DNA of 64,000 bases from an uncultured Bacteroides sp. (GCF_959029255.1 NZ_CAUFUE010000014.1:1-64000), one strand, 5' to 3'; numbered from the stretch's first letter, positions 25,304-34,722 are shown. Numbers and translations: made by a program. The notes: a model not told the origin generated them from the letters alone.

Positions 25304-25342
25304 AAGCAGTTGTTTTTAAAATTATTATTCTATAAAAATAAC

Positions 25343-25373
25343 AAAAAAAGGCGAGGTTCTTCTACCTCGCCTT
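25343..25373 (-). terminator. Rho-independent terminator
   Basis: AAGGCGAGGT and ACCTCGCCTT form a 10-bp stem; the minus strand then runs into a T tract (A run 25343-25349). It ends the 208-residue gene. Confidence 0.9.
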
Positions 25374-25430
25374 CTGCCTTATGGAATACTTTAAAATTCT
25401 TTTTATTTTGCTAACAGAATGGATAAAGTG

Positions 25431-26057
25431 TTATTTCTTTTCCGTCTCTTTGTTTTTCGGTTCTTTTTTTGCCAGCATCACCACATTGTATACGTACTCT
25501 GACATCCACTCTTCAGAATATCCCAAACGTTCTTTATATTGGCGTACTGTAGCTGCCGTTTTGTGTACATCATCTTTCTTCCAAACAGTTTTGGTACATA
25601 CGTCATGTACGGTCTTGGCGGTCATGCTGCGCAGTGCACCTTTAAAAATAGAAGGCATACGGAATTTCCATTGCATAAGGTTACCCATCAACATCATTAG
25701 GTCATTGGAAAATCCCTGATACATGAAGAGATAGCCCTGTACGTCATTTTGAGTACGGCAATGTTTTTTCACGGAAGCATCAATTTCCTTAAAAAAGTTT
25801 TCACTGATACCGTAGTCCTGCATCAACATCTTGCGTGAAGCAGTCTTTTCGGCTTGTCCCAAACGTCCTCCCTGGGTGGGAATTTTGAATAAACGCTTAA
25901 AGTTGGCTACATCCGGCACAAAGCGGATATTGGTGATACCTAGGTTGGCGGCTATCACTGACTGGAAGTAAACACGCGTCAACGATACGAAGTCTTCTAC
26001 GTTCTTTGCAGGAACTTCTTCGTTATTCTTTTTAAATAATTTGGCAAATATACCCAT
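25431..26057 (-). CDS. Conserved hypothetical cytoplasmic protein
   Basis: A 208-residue protein with no signal peptide and no recognised domain (MGIFAKLFKKNNEEVPAKNV...). It is mostly helical and has a Lys-rich C-terminus. A TACTTTTG box at 26112-26119 gives a leader of about 48 bases. That leader and the box are flanked by an inverted repeat (ATTACAAATTACGAA near 26087, inverted near 26143). A strong terminator follows, so this is a single-gene transcript. Confidence 0.7.
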   Translation of the reverse strand: MGIFAKLFKKNNEEVPAKNVEDFVSLTRVYFQSVIAANLGITNIRFVPDVANFKRLFKIPTQGGRLGQAEKTASRKMLMQDYGISENFFKEIDASVKKHCRTQNDVQGYLFMYQGFSNDLMMLMGNLMQWKFRMPSIFKGALRSMTAKTVHDVCTKTVWKKDDVHKTAATVRQYKERLGYSEEWMSEYVYNVVMLAKKEPKNKETEKK

Positions 26058-26170
26058 GATGAATTATAATTTACGGATTACAAATTACGAACTGCCACGC
26101 AGTTGCGGATGCAAAAGTACTAAATAAGTTGATTTACACCAAAATTCGTAACTTGTAATTTATATTTAGA

Positions 26171-27562
26171 TTAAGACCAGCATTCTATGTCTTTTTCTAC
26201 CTCTTTCAATCGTTCTTTTGTAAAAACCGGGTCTTTGATACCTGCTCGTTTCTGTGCCCGGTAGTCCTCAAGAAGTTTGAATGCATATTTTCCCAATAAG
26301 CTGATGGCAATTAAATTGCAGAGAGCCATAAGTCCCATGGTAATATCTGCAAGGCTCCATGCGAGATCCAGAGTAGCTAATGCACCAAACAGTATCATGC
26401 CGCCAACTAATATACGATATGAGTTCAATACCCATTTACGGCGTGTGAGGTAGCGTATATTTGCTTCCCCGTAATAATAATTTCCTAATATGCTGCTGAA
26501 CGCAAAGAAAAACAAGGCGACGGCAACAAAAATACCTCCCACAGAACCTATCTCATTACTTAACGCATATTGTGTCAGTTGCACACCATTTGCAGAACCA
26601 TCCAGTGGGGCACCGCTAAAGAGGATAATGAAAGCCGTACAGGTGCAAATAATCAATGTGTCTGTGAAAACACCCAGAGTTTGTATCAATCCTTGTTTCA
26701 CAGGGTGGGTCACGTGGGCAGTGGCAGCCACATTGGGCGCGGAGCCCATACCTGCCTCGTTACTGAACAGTCCGCGTTTAATGCCTTGCATCAACGCCAT
26801 ACCTACACCACCTCCCAAAGCTTGTTCCCATCCGAAAGCATGACTGATAATCTGTTCAATGACTCCTGGTAATTCTTGGATATTCAGCAGGACAATGATG
26901 AGTGCCAGTGCGATATAACCCAAAGCCATAACAGGCACGATGATGCTGGTTACCTTGGCTATTCGCTGTACACCTCCGAAAATAATGATTAATGTAAAGA
27001 CGGTGATGATACTACCCACTATCACGTGGTCGAAACCGAAAGCACCTTCGAAGGCTGCGCATAAGGTGTTGCTCTGTACCGAATTGAAAGCAAATCCGAA
27101 AGTAATCGTGATGAGAACGGCAAACAGCGTCCCCATCCAAGGCTGTTTCAAGCCTTTTCTCATGTAGAATGCAGGTCCGCCAATGAAAGAGTCTTTCCCT
27201 TTTACCTTATATAATTGTGCCAATGTGGATTCTACAAAAGCGCTCGACGCACCGAACAAGGCAATTACCCACATCCAAAATACCGCACCCGGGCCTCCTA
27301 CAGCAATGGCTGTGGCGACTCCTGCCAGATTTCCTGTTCCTACACGGCTGGCAATGGAAATGGCGAAGGCCTGAAATGACGATATATGTTTCTCCTCAGT
27401 GTTACTTTTATTGGCCGAATCTCCCAGCAGGAGTATCATTTCCTTTATCATCCGGAATTGTACGAAACGTGTTTTCAGAGTGAACCAGACCGCACATCCT
27501 AATAACAAGGCAATGAGAATATATGTCCATAACAGGTCATTTATAAAATTTATAATCTCCAT
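26171..27562 (-). CDS. Sodium:alanine/glycine symporter (AGCS family)
   Basis: A 463-residue inner-membrane transporter with ten or more hydrophobic segments. AGCS hallmarks are visible: SIASRVGTGNLAGVATAI, FIGGPAFYMRKGL, KRGLFSNEAGMGSAPNVAA, and FSSILGNYYYGEANI. It is expected to import alanine or glycine with sodium. The family's motif around GTGN is intact. It lies 22 bases after the AlbA-domain gene on the same strand, so the two may share a transcript. Confidence 0.93.
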   Translation of the reverse strand: MEIINFINDLLWTYILIALLLGCAVWFTLKTRFVQFRMIKEMILLLGDSANKSNTEEKHISSFQAFAISIASRVGTGNLAGVATAIAVGGPGAVFWMWVIALFGASSAFVESTLAQLYKVKGKDSFIGGPAFYMRKGLKQPWMGTLFAVLITITFGFAFNSVQSNTLCAAFEGAFGFDHVIVGSIITVFTLIIIFGGVQRIAKVTSIIVPVMALGYIALALIIVLLNIQELPGVIEQIISHAFGWEQALGGGVGMALMQGIKRGLFSNEAGMGSAPNVAATAHVTHPVKQGLIQTLGVFTDTLIICTCTAFIILFSGAPLDGSANGVQLTQYALSNEIGSVGGIFVAVALFFFAFSSILGNYYYGEANIRYLTRRKWVLNSYRILVGGMILFGALATLDLAWSLADITMGLMALCNLIAISLLGKYAFKLLEDYRAQKRAGIKDPVFTKERLKEVEKDIECWS

Positions 27563-27584
27563 GATTGTATATATTAATTCCCAT

Positions 27585-28226
27585 TTACTTTAGTTTGAAA
27601 TGGAATTTATGTCCCTCGAATACCGCCTCCACGATATCGTAACGAACAAATTTTGCAAGGAGATGTTCTGCCGCACGGCGAGAAAGATGTGCCAACCGGC
27701 AATAGTGATTCAATGATAATTGGTCGTTTTCTTCCAACAAGTTGAGTAGTAGCTGTTCACGCTCCGTATATTCTATCAATTCACCCTTAGGGCTTTTACT
27801 TTGCTGCCACACGCGCAGATGTACAGGAGTAGCCAGGATATTTTCATCTTTGATGCGGAGATAGGCAAGATATTTCCCGGATTCGTCCTTTGCGTATACC
27901 GGTTTCCGGTCACTTTCGTCAATCTGTACAACTAATACACTGCGTCCTTCAACCTGATAAGTACGCATGCTGTAATTCACCTGCGGGCGACAATAGATTT
28001 GTGCCGCAGCTTCTATCATATATTGTTCTTCATCCGAGCGTACACCTGCAACTTTTCCGTTATCTTTTACTCCGATGAGCAACCGTCCTCCGTCGGTATT
28101 CGAGAAAGCTGATAACGTTTTGGCAATCTTCCGCGCATCGGAAATTTCGAATTTGAAATCCTGTTGTTGGTGCTCTCCTTCGGCTATGAGAACATGTATG
28201 TATTCGGCATCTGTAAGCGTTTTCAT
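27585..28226 (-). CDS. Schlafen/AlbA_2-domain regulator with winged helix
   Basis: A 213-residue protein. The N-terminal AlbA_2 (Schlafen-core) domain shows EHQQQDFKFEISDARKIAKT, AFSNTDGGRLLIGVKDNG and RKPVYAKDESG. The C-terminal part (EYTEREQLLLNLLEENDQLS...AEHLLAKFVRYDIVEAV) is a winged helix. Such proteins are presumed nucleic-acid-binding regulators. The ATG at 28226 lies only five bases after a -7 box, so the mRNA may be leaderless. It may control the symporter downstream. Confidence 0.82.
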   Translation of the reverse strand: MKTLTDAEYIHVLIAEGEHQQQDFKFEISDARKIAKTLSAFSNTDGGRLLIGVKDNGKVAGVRSDEEQYMIEAAAQIYCRPQVNYSMRTYQVEGRSVLVVQIDESDRKPVYAKDESGKYLAYLRIKDENILATPVHLRVWQQSKSPKGELIEYTEREQLLLNLLEENDQLSLNHYCRLAHLSRRAAEHLLAKFVRYDIVEAVFEGHKFHFKLK

Positions 28227-28231
28227 GACTG

Positions 28232-28239
28232 CAAAAGTA
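28232..28239 (-). promoter_or_regulatory. -7 box TACTTTTG directly before the start codon
   Basis: CAAAAGTA on the plus strand, five bases before the ATG at 28226. Confidence 0.5.
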
Positions 28240-28332
28240 GATAAAAAACGCGTAAGACTTATTTTTTGTGCTGAATTTGGGCAATATTTCAAAAAAAATA
28301 TCGTTTTCCTGCATTTATTTCAAGAAAGAGTG

Positions 28333-28340
28333 TATTTTTG
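28333..28340 (+). promoter_or_regulatory. -7 box TATTTTTG for the histone-like gene
   Basis: A perfect box 35 bases before the ATG at 28376. Confidence 0.6.
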
Positions 28341-28375
28341 TCGGACATTATTAACGAAGTAATTAAAAAAGGATT

Positions 28376-28549
28376 ATGAAAGAATTAGTTGAAAAAGTTG
28401 CAGAATTGTATGCAGCATTCGAAAAAGATGCAAAAGCTCAGTTGGAAAATGGTAACAAGGCAGCCGGTACTCGTGCACGTAAGGCTTCTTTGGAAATTGA
28501 AAAAGCAATGAAGGCTTTCCGTAAGGCATCTTTGGAAGCTGCGAAGTAA
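28376..28549 (+). CDS. Small histone H1-like (Hc1) protein
   Basis: A 57-residue protein, MKELVEKVAELYAAFEKDAK followed by a Lys/Arg/Ala-rich helix ending in ASLEAAK. Composition and the repeated ARKASLE and FRKASLE heptads match the Hc1-like proteins of Bacteroides, which are thought to bind DNA. It has its own promoter (28333-28340), an AAAAGGA purine tract before the ATG, and a strong terminator. It is short but well supported. Confidence 0.85.
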   Translation: MKELVEKVAELYAAFEKDAKAQLENGNKAAGTRARKASLEIEKAMKAFRKASLEAAK

Positions 28550-28580
28550 CTGAAGAAAAAAAGCATATTAAGTGCTGTGA

Positions 28581-28610
28581 AAGACTGCCAATGATTGGTA
28601 GTCTTTTTTT
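28581..28610 (+). terminator. Rho-independent terminator
   Basis: AAGACTGCC pairs with GGTAGTCTT (one wobble), then a T run to 28610. Confidence 0.88.
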
Positions 28611-28649
28611 GTATATATAGGTATTATTACTACATTTGGCACGGGTAAT

Positions 28650-29915
28650 ATGGATGAAAACGTACTCAATAAACTAAGGATACTGGCAGAGTCGGCAAAG
28701 TATGATGTCTCTTGTTCCTCCAGTGGTACCGTGCGCTCCAATAAGGCGGGTATGGTGGGCAATACTGTGGGTGGATGGGGCATTTGCCACAGCTTTGCTG
28801 AGGATGGTCGTTGCATTTCTTTGTTGAAGGTGATGCTGACCAATTACTGTATCTATGACTGTGCGTATTGCATCAACCGTCGCAGTAATGACTTGCCGCG
28901 TGCCACACTTTCGGTTAGTGAACTTGTAGACCTGACGATGGAATTTTATCGCCGTAACTACATTGAAGGTTTGTTTCTCAGCAGCGGTGTGATACGCAAT
29001 CCCGATTATACAATGGAGCGATTGGTGCGCGTGGTAAAGGACTTACGAACCATACATCGCTTCAACGGATATATTCATCTGAAAAGTATTCCCGGTGCCA
29101 GCCGTGAGTTGGTGAATGAGGCGGGATTGTATGCCGACCGTCTCAGTGTCAATGTGGAAATCCCCAAAGAAGAAAACTTGAAGCGGCTTGCCCCCGAGAA
29201 AGACCATAAAAGTGTATATCTGCCGATGCGCTATATACAGCAGGGAGTGTTGGAAAGTTCGGAAGAACGGAAGAAACACCGGCATGCTCCCCGTTTTGCT
29301 CCTGCCGGACAAAGTACGCAAATGATAGTGGGGGCTACAGCCGAAACGGATAAAGATATTCTTTTTCTTTCATCCGCTCTCTATAAAGGTCCTTCGATGA
29401 GGCGCGTTTATTATTCCGGTTATGTATCGGTGAATACGTACGATACCCGTCTGCCTGCTTTGAAACAGCCGCCCTTAGTACGCGAAAACCGCCTTTATCA
29501 GGCGGACTGGCTGATGCGTTTCTACCAGTTCAAGGTAGAAGAAATAGTTGATGATGCTTATCCCGACCTTGATTTGGAAATTGACCCTAAACTATCGTGG
29601 GCTTTGCGTCATCCTGAACAGTTCCCGGTGGATGTGAACAGGGCTGACTATGAAATGCTGCTTCGTGTTCCGGGTATCGGCGTGAAGTCCGCTCGCCTGA
29701 TAGTGGCATCCCGCCGCTTCTCCAAGCTGGGCTTTTACCAGTTAAAGAAAATAGGGGTGGTGATGAAGAAAGCGCAATACTTCATTACCTGTAATGAGTT
29801 GCCCGTACGTACAGTTAATGAATTGACTCCGCAGGGTGTACGCAACCTGTTGATACAGAAAAATAATAAGAAGACTGATGATCGCCAGTTGAAGCTTGAT
29901 TTCGGAGAGGATTAA
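28650..29915 (+). CDS. Putative DNA modification/repair radical SAM protein
   Basis: A 421-residue radical SAM protein. The cluster ligands are Cys67, Cys71 and Cys74 (NYCIYDCAYCINRR), followed by FLSSGVIRNPDYTME and a helix-hairpin-helix near residue 330 (VNRADYEMLLRVPGIGVKSA), which suggests DNA binding. This arrangement matches the family named for its genomic link to a uracil-DNA-glycosylase-like partner. The partner-type gene (DUF4130) follows at 30091. A TACATTTG box at 28631-28638 leaves only about eleven bases to the ATG. Confidence 0.9.
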   Translation: MDENVLNKLRILAESAKYDVSCSSSGTVRSNKAGMVGNTVGGWGICHSFAEDGRCISLLKVMLTNYCIYDCAYCINRRSNDLPRATLSVSELVDLTMEFYRRNYIEGLFLSSGVIRNPDYTMERLVRVVKDLRTIHRFNGYIHLKSIPGASRELVNEAGLYADRLSVNVEIPKEENLKRLAPEKDHKSVYLPMRYIQQGVLESSEERKKHRHAPRFAPAGQSTQMIVGATAETDKDILFLSSALYKGPSMRRVYYSGYVSVNTYDTRLPALKQPPLVRENRLYQADWLMRFYQFKVEEIVDDAYPDLDLEIDPKLSWALRHPEQFPVDVNRADYEMLLRVPGIGVKSARLIVASRRFSKLGFYQLKKIGVVMKKAQYFITCNELPVRTVNELTPQGVRNLLIQKNNKKTDDRQLKLDFGED

Positions 29916-30090
29916 AAACTGATGGCCTTGATGTGGGAATTGTCATAATTTTGGTATAATGTGTGTCTTTTTGACAATCAGCGGTTTTTAGTAAGAGATA
30001 ATGAGTATACGGTTGAATGGAATTCAGTATATGAGTGAATAGGGTTCATTATATGATATTCCTGCTTTTATCCTTTTTTGTAATGAATTT

Positions 30091-30864
30091 ATGATAGTAT
30101 TTGTATTTGATAACACGTTTGAAGGTTTGCTGACTTCTGTCTTCGAAGCTTATTCAAGGCGCACTTTTCCGGATGTATTGCAGCCGGAAGGAGAGTTACT
30201 TCCTTTGTTTCATGACGAAGTTTTCACGGTGATTACCGACGAAGAGAAAGCGGGACGAGTGTGGCGGGGATTGCAGAAGAAACTTTCGTCCGGTGCTTTA
30301 GCTTGTCTCACGCAAAGTTGGCTTTCTGAACTGCCTGAAGTGCCAATGTTATTGTTTCGATATATCCGTAAAGCCATTGATGCTCCCCGTTCCATTGAAA
30401 CTAATTTTGCCGACCCAGATGTTTTGGAGCTTTCCAAGATATGGAAGAAGGTGGATTGGGAACGAATACGCATGTTGCAGTTCATTCGTTTCCAAAAAGC
30501 GGCGGACGGTACTTTCTTCGCCGCATTGGAACCTCAGTTCAATGCTTTGCCACTTGCCATCGAACATTTCCGTGACCGTTTTGCCGACCAACGATGGTTG
30601 ATTTATGACGTCAAGCGTGCATACGGCTATTATTATGACTTGAAGGAGGTACGTGTTGTTACTTTTGATGAAGACACACGCGAGGGGCATCTGGTAACGG
30701 GGATGTTAGATGAAAGCCTGATGGATAAGGATGAAAAGCTATTTCAACAGTTATGGAAAACCTACTTCAAGGCTATTTGCATCAAGGAACGGCTCAACCC
30801 TCGCAAACACCGGCAGGACATGCCGGTGCGCTATTGGAAATATCTTACGGAAAAGCAGAAATAG
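30091..30864 (+). CDS. DUF4130 family, probable DNA metabolism protein
   Basis: A 257-residue protein starting MIVFVFDNTFEGLLTSVFEA, the typical N-terminus of the DUF4130 family that is genetically linked to the radical SAM protein upstream. Conserved parts include RMLQFIRFQKAADGTFFAALEP and RWLIYDVKRAYGYYYDL. In some genomes DUF4130 is fused to a uracil-DNA glycosylase domain; here that domain is absent. The 175-base gap to the radical SAM gene contains no obvious terminator, so cotranscription is likely. Confidence 0.88.
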   Translation: MIVFVFDNTFEGLLTSVFEAYSRRTFPDVLQPEGELLPLFHDEVFTVITDEEKAGRVWRGLQKKLSSGALACLTQSWLSELPEVPMLLFRYIRKAIDAPRSIETNFADPDVLELSKIWKKVDWERIRMLQFIRFQKAADGTFFAALEPQFNALPLAIEHFRDRFADQRWLIYDVKRAYGYYYDLKEVRVVTFDEDTREGHLVTGMLDESLMDKDEKLFQQLWKTYFKAICIKERLNPRKHRQDMPVRYWKYLTEKQK

Positions 30865-30912
30865 GCTATTGGTAGACCTGGAATAAGTTCTTGTAAAATC
30901 AGGAAGAGCTTT

Positions 30913-31584
30913 TTATTCTATCTGGTCTACAGTGACTCCCGGGAAGGATTGCATAATCTGGAGAAGGTGCCCTTCATCATTGTTGCGTTTGGACTTGATG
31001 ACCATCGTTACCTGATAACTCACTTCTTCATCCAATTGCAGTTTCTGCATATTATAGGATACCAGCAGATAGTCTTTCGAGTCGAACCGCGCTGCCACGT
31101 CTTTCAGTATCTCTTTGTCGTGAGTAGAAAATGTAATCATCGAGCTTTTCATGCCGATACTCTTGAATATCAGGCTGAGTAACTCAAGTCCGGCCAATGT
31201 GAGTAAAGTTGCCGCGATGCTGATGGTGTACATGCCGGCTCCTACTGCCAATCCTATGCCAGCAGTAGCCCATATTCCGGCTGCGGTGGTGAGTCCGCGT
31301 ACTATTTGTTTCTGAAAGATGATGGTGCCAGCACCGATGAAACCGATGCCGCTGACTACTTGTGCCGCTACACGGCTGGGGTCGAGGGTGACGCTGTTCT
31401 CCTGAATGATTTCCTGAAATCCGTATTGGGATACAATCATTATTAACGCACTTCCCAATGATACCAGAAAGTGTGTCCTGTATCCTGCCTCTTTGGCACG
31501 ATACTCCCGGTCCAAACCTATGATAGCCCCCAATACACCCGCCACCAATAGCCTCAATACAAAGTCGAAGTTTAACATCATCAT
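30913..31584 (-). CDS. MgtC/SapB family membrane protein
   Basis: A 223-residue protein. The N-terminal MgtC domain has four or five membrane helices and the hallmarks GAIIGLDREYRAKEAGYRTH, RVAAQVVSGIGFIGAGTI and GLTTAAGIWATAGIGLAVG. A soluble C-terminal ACT-like domain follows from about residue 150. MgtC proteins are tied to magnesium limitation or acid stress. It lies 16 bases downstream of the lytic transglycosylase gene on the same strand. Confidence 0.93.
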   Translation of the reverse strand: MMMLNFDFVLRLLVAGVLGAIIGLDREYRAKEAGYRTHFLVSLGSALIMIVSQYGFQEIIQENSVTLDPSRVAAQVVSGIGFIGAGTIIFQKQIVRGLTTAAGIWATAGIGLAVGAGMYTISIAATLLTLAGLELLSLIFKSIGMKSSMITFSTHDKEILKDVAARFDSKDYLLVSYNMQKLQLDEEVSYQVTMVIKSKRNNDEGHLLQIMQSFPGVTVDQIE

Positions 31585-31600
31585 ATATACTTTCCTTTCT

Positions 31601-32578
31601 TTAGTTAATTACCCAGTTTTTGTTGTAGGGCACCGTCTGTTTCGGGTCATAATGCATTCCCGCTTGCGAAGGTATTTTCAGTTCGTAGGTGCGTCCGCTT
31701 TTGTTTTGTAATTCATGTTGGCGCAACCAGGGATTGGCGTCTTTTAGTTGGGCAAACGTGATACCTTGCTGGCGGGCATATTCCGCAAGGTTATCAATAC
31801 CGGTACTCACCGTTACCTTCTTGTAAGGAATCGGTGGATATAAGTGTTCGCGTTTCAGCAGAAAACCATAACGTTGAGGATTGCTGATGACCGCTTTGGC
31901 GGCAAGCAGGCGGAACATGTAGCGTGAAGTTTCTTCTACCAGCCAAAGGTCGGTTGCCTGTGAGGCAAGTTGCTTTTGCAGTTCCGATGAGATACGGGCT
32001 TGTCCGCCATTGTAGGCAGCCGCTACGCAGAGCCAGTTGTTATACTTTTCGTAGGCTTGCTTCAGATATTTGCAGGCAGCCCGTGTGGCTTTTTCAACGT
32101 GATAGCGTTCATCAATATTGGCATTGACTTCCAACCCGAATTCCTTTCCGGTGGTAGACATGAATTGCCATAGTCCTGCTGCACCTGCCGGGCTACGGGC
32201 GAGCGTATTAAGGCTGCTCTCGATGACGGCAAGATATTTGAAGTCATCAGGAATGCCGTTTGCTTTCAATATAGGCTCGATTATAGGGAAATAGCGGTTG
32301 GCACGTTTCACGGTGAGCATCGTTGTGGAGTGCATATAGGTGAATGACATCAGTTCCCTGTCCATCCGTTCGCGATGGTCGTAGCGCTTGAAATCTATCA
32401 CTTGTCCCGCAAAAGTAATTTTATCGGGAACGGTAGGAGGAGTCACACAATAAGGAACTTCCGATTTTACGGATTCCTGTTCATTGAGTTGTGTGTTACT
32501 CATCAGAAAGGGCAGGGTAGTACCTATACAAAGCGCAATGGAAGCAGTAGCCAATATCTGTATGGAATTCTTTTTCAT
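31601..32578 (-). CDS. Lytic transglycosylase (SLT) with LysM-like tail
   Basis: A 325-residue exported protein. The signal peptide (SIQILATASIALCIGTTL) is followed by an SLT goose-lysozyme-like domain: FKYLAVIESSLNTLARSP with the catalytic Glu, AGAAGLWQFM and AAAYNGG. The C-terminal segment VSTGIDNLAEYARQQGITFA resembles a LysM peptidoglycan-binding domain. It cleaves murein in the periplasm, like MltD. It overlaps no gene but probably forms a transcript with MgtC. Confidence 0.92.
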   Translation of the reverse strand: MKKNSIQILATASIALCIGTTLPFLMSNTQLNEQESVKSEVPYCVTPPTVPDKITFAGQVIDFKRYDHRERMDRELMSFTYMHSTTMLTVKRANRYFPIIEPILKANGIPDDFKYLAVIESSLNTLARSPAGAAGLWQFMSTTGKEFGLEVNANIDERYHVEKATRAACKYLKQAYEKYNNWLCVAAAYNGGQARISSELQKQLASQATDLWLVEETSRYMFRLLAAKAVISNPQRYGFLLKREHLYPPIPYKKVTVSTGIDNLAEYARQQGITFAQLKDANPWLRQHELQNKSGRTYELKIPSQAGMHYDPKQTVPYNKNWVIN

Positions 32579-32662
32579 TATCCTGTTTTTTGTTGGTTTT
32601 GCCGTCTAAGGTACGACATTCATATTAATTGTGCAAAAATGTTGCAGAAGGTGGCAGTACTT

Positions 32663-33388
32663 TTAATTCTTTATAGGAAGTCGTTCCCAAAACCGGCGTG
32701 GGATGAGACGCCAGAAAAACACGAGTATCCGGTATCTGCCGTCAATGATGGTCATGCGTTTTTTCTTATTTAGAGCTTTCACTATTTGGCGGGCGACACT
32801 GTCGGCTTGCATCAGCATCGGATAATTTCCGTTCTTTAATAAATCGGTAGCAACAAAGCCGGGACGTATGTCTGTGAAGCGGATATTGAGATGTTCCATG
32901 CGGGCAAGTTGCGCAAGGGCGTCGATATAAGTATTCTGAAAACGTTTGGTGGCAGAATAAGCGGGTGCTATACCCAGTCCTTTGGTTCCGGCTATGGAAC
33001 TGATAACGGCGATATGCCCTCCGCCTTTCGCTTTGAAATAATTGAAAGCGGCGGTGGTCATCCTTATAAAACCTTCCACATTAGTACGTGCTGTGTTTAT
33101 CTCAATCTCCGGTTGCAGAGTAGGATTTTGACTGCCTATGCCTGAACTGAGGAAAAACAGGTTCATTCCTCCTAACTTTTCTATCAGTTTCTGGAGCTGT
33201 AAGGGTGCATCTTCATGCGTAACATCCAGTGGTTGTATTTCAATTTGCTGGGGAGCCATGCGTTGAAAATCCTGCAATGCTTCCTTCCGTCTACCGGAAA
33301 TTCCTATATGCCAACCTTGCTTTACAAGTAATTTGGCAACTTCTTGACCGATGCCAGAGGTGGCGCCTATGATAATAGCTCTTTTCAT
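32663..33388 (-). CDS. Short-chain dehydrogenase/reductase
   Basis: A 241-residue SDR oxidoreductase. The NAD(P)-binding motif is IIGATSGIGQEVA, the structural SSGIG corresponds to NNAG, and the catalytic Ser (VISSIAG) and YSATK (Tyr-x-x-x-Lys) are intact. The SGRR after beta-2 suggests NADPH preference. Substrate is unknown. A -7 box ends five bases before the ATG, predicting a leaderless mRNA. The promoter is back-to-back with that of the MaoC gene. Confidence 0.92.
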   Translation of the reverse strand: MKRAIIIGATSGIGQEVAKLLVKQGWHIGISGRRKEALQDFQRMAPQQIEIQPLDVTHEDAPLQLQKLIEKLGGMNLFFLSSGIGSQNPTLQPEIEINTARTNVEGFIRMTTAAFNYFKAKGGGHIAVISSIAGTKGLGIAPAYSATKRFQNTYIDALAQLARMEHLNIRFTDIRPGFVATDLLKNGNYPMLMQADSVARQIVKALNKKKRMTIIDGRYRILVFFWRLIPRRFWERLPIKN

Positions 33389-33393
33389 TTGTA

Positions 33394-33401
33394 CAAAGAT
33401 A
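33394..33401 (-). promoter_or_regulatory. -7 box TATCTTTG directly before the SDR start
   Basis: CAAAGATA on the plus strand, five bases from the ATG. Confidence 0.55.
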
Positions 33402-33446
33402 CGTTATTTTAGGACAAACTAAAGGGATGGAAACAAAAAATAAGGT

Positions 33447-33454
33447 TATCTTTG
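33447..33454 (+). promoter_or_regulatory. -7 box TATCTTTG for the MaoC gene
   Basis: Divergent from the SDR box by about 45 bases; predicts a leader of about 55 bases. Confidence 0.55.
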
Positions 33455-33514
33455 AACCGATTTTTGTATAATAAATTAGAATAATTATAACTTATCAATA
33501 TAAAAAAGAGAAGA

Positions 33515-33979
33515 ATGGAAAAAGTAATTATCAACTCGTATGAGGATTTTGAAAAACTGATAGGCCAGCAAATTGGTGTTTCGGAGTATGTGGAACTTAC
33601 GCAGGAGCGTATCAATCTTTTTGCTGATGCGACATTAGATCATCAGTGGATTCATGTCGATCCGGAACGTGCCAAGGTAGAGAGTCCTTTCAAGAGTACT
33701 ATTGCCCATGGTTATCTGACCCTCTCCATGTTACCTCATCTGTGGAATCAGATTATTGAAGTAAATAACCTGAAAATGATGATTAATTATGGTATGGATA
33801 AGATGAAATTCGGCCAGGCAGTGTTGTCCGGTCAAAGTATTCGTCTGGTGGCATCTTTGCAATCTTTGTCCAACCTGCGTGGGGTGGCAAAGGCGGAAAT
33901 CAAATTTGCCATTGAAATTCAGGGTGAGAAGAAGAAAGCGCTTGAAGGAGTAGCTATTTTCTTATACTATTTCAATTGA
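33515..33979 (+). CDS. MaoC-like (R)-specific hydratase
   Basis: A 154-residue hot-dog-fold protein of the MaoC family. The hydratase motif reads FADATLDHQWIHVDPERA (Asp and His positions intact) and is followed by ...STIAHGYLTLSMLP. It is expected to hydrate enoyl-CoA or a related thioester. It is a single-gene unit with its own promoter. Its 3' end overlaps the convergent YgbA gene by 13 bases. Confidence 0.92.
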   Translation: MEKVIINSYEDFEKLIGQQIGVSEYVELTQERINLFADATLDHQWIHVDPERAKVESPFKSTIAHGYLTLSMLPHLWNQIIEVNNLKMMINYGMDKMKFGQAVLSGQSIRLVASLQSLSNLRGVAKAEIKFAIEIQGEKKKALEGVAIFLYYFN

Positions 33980-34275
33980 AAATATTCTTTCCATAAATGC
34001 CGGAGTGCTGCTATAGGATGATATAGCAGCATCCTCGGTCCGGCAAACCGCATCACTGTTCGCATCCTCTCTTTCATTTCCGGTTTATAGCAGTGGATGG
34101 TGCACAGCCTGCAAGTAGATTTCTTTTCGCCGAAAGGACATCGGGACAGCCTTGTATGTGCATATTCTAATAATTCCCTGCATTGGGGACATAACTCTTT
34201 GTTACCCTCTTTCTTTTTGCAATAAAGGGTAATCATTTGCTCTACCGTCTGTTGCTCTTGTTGAATGCGCAGCAT
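33967..34275 (-). CDS. YgbA_NO family protein (nitrous oxide-stimulated promoter)
   Basis: A 102-residue Cys-rich protein with LCPQCRELLEYAHTRLSRCP and STCRLCTIHCYKPEMKERM, matching the YgbA family. The Cys spacing suggests metal or iron-sulfur binding. In enterobacteria the gene responds to nitric oxide. Here it follows a zinc-ribbon gene by 30 bases on the same strand and its end overlaps the MaoC gene. Confidence 0.88.
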   Translation of the reverse strand: MLRIQQEQQTVEQMITLYCKKKEGNKELCPQCRELLEYAHTRLSRCPFGEKKSTCRLCTIHCYKPEMKERMRTVMRFAGPRMLLYHPIAALRHLWKEYFQLK

Positions 34276-34305
34276 AAATCCGATTATGGCTTTTTATGGT
34301 ATTTT

Positions 34306-34575
34306 TTATTGCCAGCGCTTCAAAGTAGGGAAAAATTCTTTCATACCTGCAATGGCTTCTTCACGGGTAAGGTTCGTATTCATACCTTTGTTGAACTCAT
34401 CGGTAAATTGGGCACAGTGCTCAATCATTTCGTCCATGGTATAGTTTTGTGTAAATTTCCCGTGCTGGTAGCAATAAGTACAGTATTCATCATTAAGACT
34501 ACCGTCGGCATTTGTGCCGAGCACTTCATCAGATGTAAGGGGCATACCGCAGCTTTGGCAAAGTTTCATTTCCAT
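34306..34575 (-). CDS. Zinc-ribbon domain protein
   Basis: An 89-residue protein. The N-terminal zinc ribbon has two Cys pairs (KLCQSCGMPL and EYCTYCYQHGKF). The helical C-terminus (MDEMIEHCAQFTDEFNKGMN...) matches the putative zinc-ribbon family that is common in anaerobes. Role unknown. It is upstream of the YgbA gene. Confidence 0.85.
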   Translation of the reverse strand: MEMKLCQSCGMPLTSDEVLGTNADGSLNDEYCTYCYQHGKFTQNYTMDEMIEHCAQFTDEFNKGMNTNLTREEAIAGMKEFFPTLKRWQ

Positions 34576-34722
34576 AATATTTGTTCTTTTAATGATTTAT
34601 ATAAACGTCCTGGCTGACGTTTATATCAGAGTTCTATTCTTAGGACAAAGGTAACGGAATAATGGAAAAAATCAATAATAAATATAATCTTTAATGTTTG
34701 AACGCATATAATGTAAAAAACA